Position numbers and translations under genes: made by a program. DNA of 11,453 bases from JBOHUX01 sp050734915. GTDB taxonomy: Bacteria > Chloroflexota > Dormibacteria > Dormibacterales > Dormibacteraceae. Below, in pieces: positions 6,463 through 11,453 of the stretch. The stretch covers positions 1 to 11,453 of the forward strand of contig JBOHUX010000067.1 of NCBI GenBank assembly GCA_050734915.1, written 5' to 3'. Under the pieces are notes generated by a model. The model had not been told where the DNA came from. It searched no databases and worked only from the letters and a program-made list of their open reading frames with translations. Positions within the stretch are counted from its first letter, which is position 1. The number at the start of each line of letters is the position of its first letter.

Positions 6463-6527
6463 TGGCCGCTATGGAATCACAAACCGGCGCTGGCGGCGGG
6501 ACGCCGGAAGTGGAACACTTGGGCGCC
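6463..6527. promoter_or_regulatory. Divergent control region of the two ureide-pathway arms
   Basis: These 65 bp separate the pucM start from the DUF3830 start and must hold the promoters of both arms unless transcription comes from farther away. They contain an inverted repeat, CCGGCG (6484-6489) and CGCCGG (6502-6507), centred on 6495-6496, a possible operator. No clear -35/-10 pair is seen for either direction, and no regulator gene is adjacent. Confidence 0.35.
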
Positions 6528-6938
6528 ATGATCCGGATCGCCGCCGCCGGCCTCACGTTCGCGGCCCGCCTGGAGGAGGCTGCCGCCCCCCGGACCTGCG
6601 CCGCCGTGGCCCGCCTCCTCCCGCTCGAGGCGAGGCTGATCCAGGCCCGCTGGAGCGGCGAGTCGGCATGGCTCCCGCTCGGGGAACTCGAGATCGGCGT
6701 CGCCTGGGAGAACGCCACCAGCCACCCCGCCCCCGGGCAGATCCTCCTCTATCCGGGCGGCTACAGCGAGACCGAGATCCTCTTCCCGTACGGCGCCACC
6801 TGCTTCGCCAGCAAGGTCGGCCAGCTCGCCGGCAACCACTTCGCGACCGTCGTCGAGGGGGCCGAGCAGCTCTCCGAGCTGGGCCGTCGCGTCCTCTGGG
6901 AAGGCGCCCAGCCGATCCGCCTGGAGGCGATCGAGTAG
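6528..6938 (+). CDS. DUF3830 family protein (cyclophilin-like fold), ureide cluster
   Basis: A 136-residue protein from ATG 6528. An in-frame ATG at 6471 would add 19 unrelated Gly-rich residues and nearly abut the pucM start, so the shorter form is preferred. The family signature is near the C-terminus: YPGGYSETEILFPYGATCFASKVGQLAGN (75-103), then HFATVVEG with His104. The N-terminus fits a beta strand, then an acidic helix with PRTCAAVARLLPLEA. DUF3830 proteins have a cyclophilin-like barrel and no established function. Here the gene opens the plus arm of a urate-degradation locus and its stop touches the next start (TAGATG), so it is almost certainly co-translated with the hydantoinase-type gene. 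An AllA-type ureidoglycolate lyase would be expected in such a locus, but its motifs are not seen here. A role in a late ureide step is inference. Confidence 0.82.
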   Translation: MIRIAAAGLTFAARLEEAAAPRTCAAVARLLPLEARLIQARWSGESAWLPLGELEIGVAWENATSHPAPGQILLYPGGYSETEILFPYGATCFASKVGQLAGNHFATVVEGAEQLSELGRRVLWEGAQPIRLEAIE

Positions 6939-8327
6939 ATGCTGGTGCGGGGAGGCACCCTCGTCACCGCGGCCGGGGAACGGGCTGCGGACGTCCGCCT
7001 CCACGGCGAGCTGATCGCGGAGGTGGGAGCCGGATTGGAGGCGGCCGCCGGCGAGGAGGTGATCGAAGCCGCGGGGCTGATCGTGCTTCCCGGCCTGGTC
7101 GATCCCCACACGCACTTCGCGCTCGACGCCGGCACGGGCGCCACCGCGGACGACTTCTCCACGGGCAGCGCCGCGGCCGCCGCCGGGGGCGTCACCACCT
7201 ATGTCAACTTCGCCACCCAGCACCCCGGCCAGAGCTTCCGCGAGGCCCTCGCGGCGGCCCGGGCGCAGGCGGAGGGGGCGACCCACGTGGACTTCTCGCT
7301 CCACCTCAACATCACGCGCCTCGACGACGGATGGGAGCGCGAGCTGGACCGCGTCGTCGGCGGCGGGGTCAGCAGCGCCAAGGTTTACACCACCTACAAG
7401 GACTCGGTCTTCTACGTGGACGACTGGACCATCTACCGCCTGATGGAACGTTCAGGAGGCGCCGGCCTGCTCGTCCAGATGCACGCCGAGAACGACGACA
7501 TCCTCCAGGGCAGGCGCCGCCAGCTGATCGGACAGGGCCGGACCCAGCTCTCCCACCACGGCGCCTCGCGCCCCGCCGTGGCGGAGTCCGAGGCCGTCCA
7601 GCGGGGGCTCTTCCTGAGCCGGGTCACGGGCAGCCCGATCTACCTCGTCCACCTCTCCAGCCCGCTCTCGGTGGACCTCGTCGCAGAAGCGCGGGTCCGC
7701 GGCGAGACCGCCTTCGCCGAGACCTGTCCGCACTACCTGGTCCTGGACGAGAGCCTCTACCAGGGGGCCGACGCGCGTCGGTACCTGATGACCCCGCCGC
7801 TGCGGAGCCGCGAGGTGCAGGCCGCCCTCTGGCGAAGGCTGGAGGCCGGTCTCATCCAGAGCGTGGGCAGCGACCACTGCGGCTACTCCCTGGCCCAGCG
7901 CGGCGAGGTCGACGACTTCACGCGCGTCAGCCCCGGCATCCCGGGCGTGGAGATGGCGCTGGCGCTGCTCCACACGTTCGGCGTCCGGCGGGGCCGGCTC
8001 GACCTGGCGGGCCTGGTCCGGCTCCTCTCCACCAACCCGGCCCGCATCTTCGGGCTCTGGCCCCGCAAGGGGCGGATCGACGCGGGCGCGGACGCCGACC
8101 TCGTCCTCTTCGACCCCGCGGCGCGGGGCAGGCTCAGCGCCGGCGACCTCCACGGGGCGGCCGGGTTCTCCCCCTACGAGGGCCTGGAGCTGGAGGGGCG
8201 CGTGCGGACCACCATCTGCCGGGGAAGGGTGGTCTACGACGGGGTCCGGGTGACCGGAGATGCCACCTGGGGCCGCTTCCTCGAGCGGCAGCCGTTCGAC
8301 CGTGAGCGGCTTGCGGATCTCCGCTGA
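6939..8327 (+). CDS. Hydantoinase/dihydropyrimidinase-type cyclic amidohydrolase, probable allantoinase
   Basis: A 462-residue protein, normal length for the family. The binuclear metal site is complete: His57-x-His59 in PHTHF, Lys148 (the likely carboxylated lysine) in SSAKVYTTYK, His182 in HAEN, His238 in VHLSS and Asp312 in GSDHCGY. Features closer to dihydropyrimidinase/D-hydantoinase than to classic AllB include TADDFSTGSAAAAAGGVTT (69-87), ETCPHYLVLDESLY (261-274), MTPPLRSREVQAALW (284-298) and NPARIFGLWPRKG (366-378). It opens cyclic amide rings. In this locus the natural substrate is probably (S)-allantoin, giving allantoate, though hydantoins or dihydropyrimidines are possible. ATG follows the DUF3830 stop with no gap; GGAGG lies 11 nt upstream. 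It overlaps the next gene by 26 bp. Confidence 0.9.
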   Translation: MLVRGGTLVTAAGERAADVRLHGELIAEVGAGLEAAAGEEVIEAAGLIVLPGLVDPHTHFALDAGTGATADDFSTGSAAAAAGGVTTYVNFATQHPGQSFREALAAARAQAEGATHVDFSLHLNITRLDDGWERELDRVVGGGVSSAKVYTTYKDSVFYVDDWTIYRLMERSGGAGLLVQMHAENDDILQGRRRQLIGQGRTQLSHHGASRPAVAESEAVQRGLFLSRVTGSPIYLVHLSSPLSVDLVAEARVRGETAFAETCPHYLVLDESLYQGADARRYLMTPPLRSREVQAALWRRLEAGLIQSVGSDHCGYSLAQRGEVDDFTRVSPGIPGVEMALALLHTFGVRRGRLDLAGLVRLLSTNPARIFGLWPRKGRIDAGADADLVLFDPAARGRLSAGDLHGAAGFSPYEGLELEGRVRTTICRGRVVYDGVRVTGDATWGRFLERQPFDRERLADLR

Positions 8328-9435
8328 CCGGCTGCTGGGTGACCTCGCCCGGCTGGCCGCGATCGGCGGCCGGCCGGATGGCGGCGTCGACCGCGTGGCC
8401 GGCAGCGATGCCGACCGGGAGGCCCGGCGCTGGCTGGCGGGCCGGATGCGAGAGGCGGGCCTGGAGCCGCGAACCGACCCCGTCGGGAGCGTGTTCGGGC
8501 GGCTCCCGGAGTCGCCCGGGCCCTGGCTGCTGGTCGGCTCCCACACCGACACCGTGCCGGCCGGGGGACGCCTCGACGGTGCCTACGGCGTCGTCGCCGC
8601 GCTCGAGGTGGCGCGGGCACTGATCGAATCCCGGCACGCCGCGGCGCCGGTCGTGGAGGTGGTCAGCTTCTGGGACGAGGAGGGCGCCGGCCCGGGCGGC
8701 GGCGTGGTCGGCTCACGGGCTCTCTGCCAGAGCCCCCACGTGAGAGAGCTGCGAGGCTACCTCGAGATCCACATCGAGCAGGGGCCGCGCATGGTCGCGG
8801 AGGGCGTCGAGCTGGCGGTGGTCGAGGGCATCGTGGGGATCAGCCGCTTCGACGTCATTCTGGAGGGTGAGCCCAACCATGCCGGTACCACGCCCTTTCC
8901 CCTCCGCAAGGACGCCGGCCGGGCGGCCGCGCGGGTGGTGGCGGGGCTGCGGGAGATGCTCTCCGAGATCGATCCGGAGATGGTCGGCAACGCCGGCGTG
9001 ATCTCGTTCGCGCCCGGTGCACCCAACGTTGTCCCCGGTCGGGCCGAGATCGTCGTCGAGATGCGCTCCATCCGCCCGGGCGCCCTCGAGCGGGGCGCCG
9101 GCTCGCTGCGGGCGCGCGTCGCCGACATCGCCCGCGAGGAGGGATGCGCGTTCCAGGTCCGGCATCGGTCGGGCTCGGGACGCCCTCAGTTCATGGACGC
9201 GGGCGTGATCGCGGCGCTGGAACGGGCCTGCGCACGCGTCGGAAGGCCCTGGCGGCGGCTGGTCAGCGGCGCCGGCCACGATGCCGGCATGCTGGCGCTG
9301 GAGGTCCCGGCCGGCATGCTCTTCGTGCCCAGCACCGGCGGCATCAGCCACTCGCCCCGGGAGCACACCGAGGACCGGCTCCTGGTCCAGGGTGCCGAGG
9401 CCCTGCTGGAGGGGACGCTCGAGATTCTCCACTGA
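8302..9435 (+). CDS. M20-family amidohydrolase: allantoate amidohydrolase or N-carbamoyl-amino-acid hydrolase
   Basis: From GTG 8302, 377 residues (family about 400). The metal ligands of the AllC/HyuC group are visible: His81 in GSHTDTVPAGG, Asp92 in RLDGAYGV, Glu126-Glu127 in FWDEEGAG, His157 in HIEQGP and His350 in GISHSP. PNHAGTTPFPLRKDA (192-206) is the dimerisation-domain motif that contributes to the active site. AllC releases ammonia and CO2 from allantoate; HyuC cleaves N-carbamoyl amino acids. The two cannot be split safely by eye, and the urate genes next door favour allantoate. The frame opens at 8260, but those codons overlap the previous gene deeply; GTG 8302 gives a 26-bp overlap, and TTG 8311 is also possible. 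It is last in the plus arm, 18 bp from the convergent protease gene. Confidence 0.88.
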   Translation: MSGLRISADRLLGDLARLAAIGGRPDGGVDRVAGSDADREARRWLAGRMREAGLEPRTDPVGSVFGRLPESPGPWLLVGSHTDTVPAGGRLDGAYGVVAALEVARALIESRHAAAPVVEVVSFWDEEGAGPGGGVVGSRALCQSPHVRELRGYLEIHIEQGPRMVAEGVELAVVEGIVGISRFDVILEGEPNHAGTTPFPLRKDAGRAAARVVAGLREMLSEIDPEMVGNAGVISFAPGAPNVVPGRAEIVVEMRSIRPGALERGAGSLRARVADIAREEGCAFQVRHRSGSGRPQFMDAGVIAALERACARVGRPWRRLVSGAGHDAGMLALEVPAGMLFVPSTGGISHSPREHTEDRLLVQGAEALLEGTLEILH

Positions 9436-9453
9436 CCCGGGCTTGAGCGCCGT

Positions 9454-10647
9454 TCAGGCGGCGCAGGCGTACTGGGAGGTGTCGATCGGCGAGGTGCGGT
9501 TCTGAGCGGCCTGCACGTCGGGCGCGACCTCGGCGTCGGTGAGGGCGTAGCCCTGCCGGGGGTGGCTGGTGGAGGCCGCGTAGATGACCCCGATGACCTG
9601 CCCCTGGACGTTCACGAGCGGGCCGCCGGAGTTGCCGGGGCGGACGTCGCTCTCGATGACCCAGATCTGGCGGGTGACGAGGTTCTGGTTGTAGATGTCC
9701 CGGCCCTGGGCGTTCATGGAGTCGTCGACGACCGCCGGCACGGTGCGCCTCGCCCCGCCCCCCGGGTAGCCGATCACCGCCCCCTGCGTGCCGCGCCCCG
9801 CACCCGAGTCGGCGAGGGCGGGGAGGCCGTATCCGGGCACGTAGAGGATCGCGACGTCCCGCCCGGGGTCGAACACGACCACCTGGGCGGGGTAGGAGGT
9901 GGTCCCATCGGCGAGGACGACGCGGGTCCCGCTGGTCCCGGAGACGACGTGGGCGTTGGTCAGGAAGAGATGAGGGCCGACCGGGAAGGCGCTCCCGCTG
10001 ACCTCGCCTCCGCAGCCCTGGCCCAGGACCTTCACCGTCCGGCTCTCCGCCAGCCTCACGCCCGGGGTGCGCACGGCGGGATCGTTCGGAGTCGGGAGCG
10101 GTGAGGGAAGCGGAGGTTCCAGCCCGGCGAAGGTCTCCGGAAAAGGGACCCCTGCCAGGACGCCGGCGACGCCACCGAGGAAGGCGGGTGGCCGGGGCGC
10201 CACCGCGTCCAGCCGGTGGAGGATGGTCGAAGTCTGGATCAGCCTCGCCAGCTGGGGGCTGGGCCCGTCCCTGAAGGTGAGGCCGAGGAACCAGACCACA
10301 CCCAGGACCGCGACCAGGGACAGGACCGCGCCGGCGATGCTGTCCGGCTCTCCCCGCGTCGGGCCGCCCAGGAGGCGGACGCGAACCGGCTCGCCGATCC
10401 AGTATCCGAGGCTGCTGCCGAGGCTGCCGCCGACGACCAGGATGAGGACGGCCGCCAGCGGCGCGCCCACGCTGCTCGTGATGCCGAGCGCGTGCGTGAT
10501 CTTGGGAGCGAGCGCGGCCCCCACGACGACGCCCACGACCAGGCCCAGGTACTGCATGAGGGATAGCCAGAAGCCACGCCGGTGGCCGTTGGCGAGGCCG
10601 ATGGCGAGGCCGATCAGGATGGCGATGTCGAGCAGATCGATGTGCAC
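9454..10647 (-). CDS. marP: MarP-like membrane serine protease (CvpA domain plus trypsin-like domain)
   Basis: A 397-residue protein from GTG 10647. Residues 1-125 are a CvpA/colicin V production-type membrane domain with about four hydrophobic spans (near 4-20, 30-48, 58-82 and 104-124). A Pro-rich linker (175-195) leads to an extracytoplasmic trypsin-like protease with the full triad: His233 in TNAHVV, Asp264 in RDVAIL and Ser340 in RPGNSGGPL. Cys212 and Cys395, near the two ends of the protease domain, match the disulfide pair described for MarP of Mycobacterium tuberculosis (Rv3671c), which has the same architecture and length and is needed for acid and oxidative stress resistance. By analogy it cuts a cell-envelope protein. 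Upstream is a weak GGA ribosome binding site and a TAGAGT -10-like element (10668-10663). It converges with the allantoate gene and diverges from a small membrane-protein gene. Confidence 0.9.
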   Translation of the reverse strand: MHIDLLDIAILIGLAIGLANGHRRGFWLSLMQYLGLVVGVVVGAALAPKITHALGITSSVGAPLAAVLILVVGGSLGSSLGYWIGEPVRVRLLGGPTRGEPDSIAGAVLSLVAVLGVVWFLGLTFRDGPSPQLARLIQTSTILHRLDAVAPRPPAFLGGVAGVLAGVPFPETFAGLEPPLPSPLPTPNDPAVRTPGVRLAESRTVKVLGQGCGGEVSGSAFPVGPHLFLTNAHVVSGTSGTRVVLADGTTSYPAQVVVFDPGRDVAILYVPGYGLPALADSGAGRGTQGAVIGYPGGGARRTVPAVVDDSMNAQGRDIYNQNLVTRQIWVIESDVRPGNSGGPLVNVQGQVIGVIYAASTSHPRQGYALTDAEVAPDVQAAQNRTSPIDTSQYACAA

Positions 10648-10683
10648 AGAGTTTCCAGGTGGACTCTAACGGGAGCGGCGCGA

Positions 10684-10717
10684 CCTCTTCCAGGCCCCGG
10701 CCGGGGTTTGGAAGAGG
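10684..10717. other. Strong 34-nt hairpin between divergent genes
   Basis: CCTCTTCCA (10684-10692) pairs perfectly with TGGAAGAGG (10709-10717). Inside, GG/TT can form two G-U pairs and CCCC/GGGG closes on a GGCC tetraloop, so the stem is effectively 15 bp. It lies between the start of the protease gene and the start of the small membrane-protein gene. There is no T-tract on either side and no gene ends here, so it does not look like an intrinsic terminator. It could be an operator, or a structured element near either promoter. Confidence 0.65.
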
Positions 10718-10739
10718 GGGGGCGCCGCGACGGTCGCGC

Positions 10740-10745
10740 GATAAT
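10740..10745 (+). promoter_or_regulatory. Possible -10 element of the small membrane-protein gene
   Basis: GATAAT, with overlapping TAATAG, ends 7 nt before ATG 10753. That spacing puts the transcription start at or next to the ATG and suggests a leaderless message. No -35 match is seen at 16-18 bp. Confidence 0.35.
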
Positions 10746-10752
10746 AGGGGGG

Positions 10753-10929
10753 ATGTACCTGATAGGCGAGTGGCCGCTCGCCACCGCGGCCGTCATCCTG
10801 ACGTTCCTCGTCGCCGGTGGAGGTGTGGTGGGGCTTGGCCTGTGGGTGCTCCGAGGGGACCGCATGAATCATGCACCGGAGCCCGCCCAGCACTATCCAG
10901 ACGAGGCCGAGCACCCCTCGCCCGACTGA
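10753..10929 (+). CDS. Small single-span membrane protein, unknown function
   Basis: A 58-residue ORF from ATG 10753. I do not recognise a family. Residues 1-7 (MYLIGEW) precede one hydrophobic segment at about 8-34 rich in Ala, Val, Leu and Gly, then a basic stop-transfer stretch (LRGDR) and an acidic, Pro/His-rich tail (35-58). The short N-terminus followed by basic residues suggests an N-out, C-in orientation. The six G just before the ATG are too close for a normal ribosome binding site; with GATAAT at 10740-10745 a leaderless start is plausible. It is divergent from the MarP-like gene and convergent with ctaD. The open frame extends upstream, but only as a shadow of the protease gene. 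Its coding status rests on the clear TM pattern and promoter-like placement, not homology. Confidence 0.55.
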   Translation: MYLIGEWPLATAAVILTFLVAGGGVVGLGLWVLRGDRMNHAPEPAQHYPDEAEHPSPD

Positions 10930-10956
10930 GGATCCGGCCCGGGGGCCCCGGCTCAG
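10926..10956. terminator. Weak hairpin after the small membrane-protein gene
   Basis: CTGAG (10926-10930) pairs with CTCAG (10952-10956), and CCGG inside pairs with CCGG after a 3-nt bulge, enclosing a GC-rich loop. It overlaps the TGA stop and lies between two convergent genes, a natural place for termination. There is no T-tract, so intrinsic termination is uncertain. Confidence 0.3.
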
Positions 10957-11065
10957 AGTCCTATCGTCTCGGCGCGGCTGGAGTGGTTCCGCGTCAAGTG
11001 GTGAACCCAGCCCGGAGAGCGTCCCGCCTCCTCGCGCGCGGCTCGAGGGGAGCGGGGCGGCCTCG
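10957..11065. other. Convergent intergenic remainder, no feature recognised
   Basis: The 109 bp between the hairpin and the ctaD stop contain only GC-rich sequence. No tRNA-like clover-leaf, promoter or credible ORF is visible. The next cytochrome oxidase gene (ctaE), which often follows ctaD, does not start here. Confidence 0.5.
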
Positions 11066-11453
11066 CTACCCGGGCGCCGTTTCGGCGGGGTGCTCCCGGG
11101 CCAGCACGCCGCCCCGGATGTCCCGCATGGGCATGAAGCTGCGGACCTCGGGCACCTGCTCGAAGTTGTAGGGCGGGGGCGGTGAGGTGGTCGCCCACTC
11201 CAGGGAGTTGGCCAGCCAGGGGTCGCCGCCGGCGATCTCTCCGTGCTTGCGGCTCCACAGGAAGTTGATGACGAAGAGCAGGACCGAGAGGGCGATCAGG
11301 AAGGACATCAGGGTCACGAACAGGTTGATCGCGCCCCAGGTCTCCTCGCCGAATCCGCCCGGATAGGTGTAGATGCGGCGGGGCATGCCGGAGAGCCCCA
11401 GCGAGTGCATGGGCAGGAAGGTACCGTTGAAACCGATGAAGAGCGTCCAGAAG
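11066..11453 (-). CDS. ctaD: Cytochrome c oxidase subunit I, C-terminal part
   Basis: The frame enters from the right edge (first whole codon at 11452) and ends with TAG at 11068-11066; 129 residues are visible. FWTLFIGFNGTFLPMHSLGL then SGMPRRIYTYP is the highly conserved late segment of heme-copper oxidase subunit I. It is followed by one transmembrane helix (INLFVTLMSFLIALSVLLFVINF) and the signature LEWATTSPPPPYNFEQVP. Subunit I carries the heme a and heme a3-CuB centres; the histidine ligands lie upstream, outside the window. The protein reduces O2 at the cytoplasmic membrane, so the organism respires aerobically. The upstream cta genes should lie to the right. Downstream there is a 136-bp gap and a convergent small membrane-protein gene instead of ctaE. 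Confidence 0.95.
   Translation of the reverse strand, partial: FWTLFIGFNGTFLPMHSLGLSGMPRRIYTYPGGFGEETWGAINLFVTLMSFLIALSVLLFVINFLWSRKHGEIAGGDPWLANSLEWATTSPPPPYNFEQVPEVRSFMPMRDIRGGVLAREHPAETAPG

Noticed and set aside
6471..6938. Ureidoglycolate lyase (AllA) reading of the DUF3830 gene
   Set aside because: Position and size suggested AllA, but the motifs (KVGQLAGNHFATVVEG) are those of DUF3830 and AllA motifs are absent.
6293..8305. 670-codon plus-strand ORF
   Set aside because: It is a frame-shifted shadow across DUF3830 and the hydantoinase-type gene, extremely rich in Arg, Pro and Gly, with no recognisable domain.
7452..8552. 366-codon minus-strand ORF
   Set aside because: Antisense to the hydantoinase-type and AllC/HyuC-type genes, both of which have complete catalytic residues.
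1..11453. CRISPR array, tRNA/rRNA, insertion sequence, integrase or phage genes
   Set aside because: No spaced direct repeats, clover-leaf sequences, transposase motifs or terminal inverted repeats were seen on either strand.

Overview
The window is GC-rich (roughly 70% by eye), densely coded DNA from what looks like a free-living aerobic bacterium. A perfect Gram-positive-type LexA box (CGAAC-N4-GTTCG), a MarP-type membrane serine protease, likely leaderless starts and GTG/TTG start codons suggest a high-GC lineage near Actinomycetota, Dormibacterota or Chloroflexota. This placement is inference; there is no rRNA marker. No tRNA, rRNA, CRISPR array or insertion sequence was seen. Both ends cut a gene: an imuB-like Y-family polymerase on the left and ctaD on the right. 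No gene-free stretch exceeds 300 bp.

Left block (1-3688, all minus strand, read right to left): a ComA-like phosphosulfolactate synthase; a 564-residue protein joining an N-terminal metallo-beta-lactamase domain to a C-terminal Rieske [2Fe-2S] domain; a small flavin/F420-type split-barrel protein overlapping it by 17 bp; then the imuB-like gene with its own promoter, in which a perfect LexA palindrome fills the space between the -35-like and -10 elements. The first three could be one transcription unit. No comB-E genes are present, so the product of the ComA-like step is unclear. A DegV-family lipid-binding protein is divergent from comA.

Middle block (4860-9435): a purine-ureide degradation locus in two divergent arms. 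The minus arm encodes 5-hydroxyisourate hydrolase (pucM-like) and a fused OHCU decarboxylase-urate oxidase (pucL-like), which together take urate to (S)-allantoin. The plus arm encodes a DUF3830 protein, a hydantoinase/dihydropyrimidinase-type cyclic amidohydrolase (the probable allantoinase step) and an AllC/HyuC-type M20 amidohydrolase (the probable allantoate step). The three plus-arm genes abut or overlap. No recognisable ureidoglycolate- or ureidoglycine-processing enzyme is present, so DUF3830 is a candidate for an unassigned role in the pathway.

Right block (9454-11453): a MarP-like CvpA-trypsin membrane protease (minus), a divergent 58-residue single-span membrane protein with a possible leaderless start, and the C-terminal end of cytochrome c oxidase subunit I (minus). 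A nearly perfect 34-nt hairpin sits between the protease and the small gene. The best follow-up targets are the comA/MBL-Rieske/split-barrel cluster, the DUF3830 gene in the urate pathway, the missing canonical start of the pucL-like gene, and the SOS-controlled promoter.
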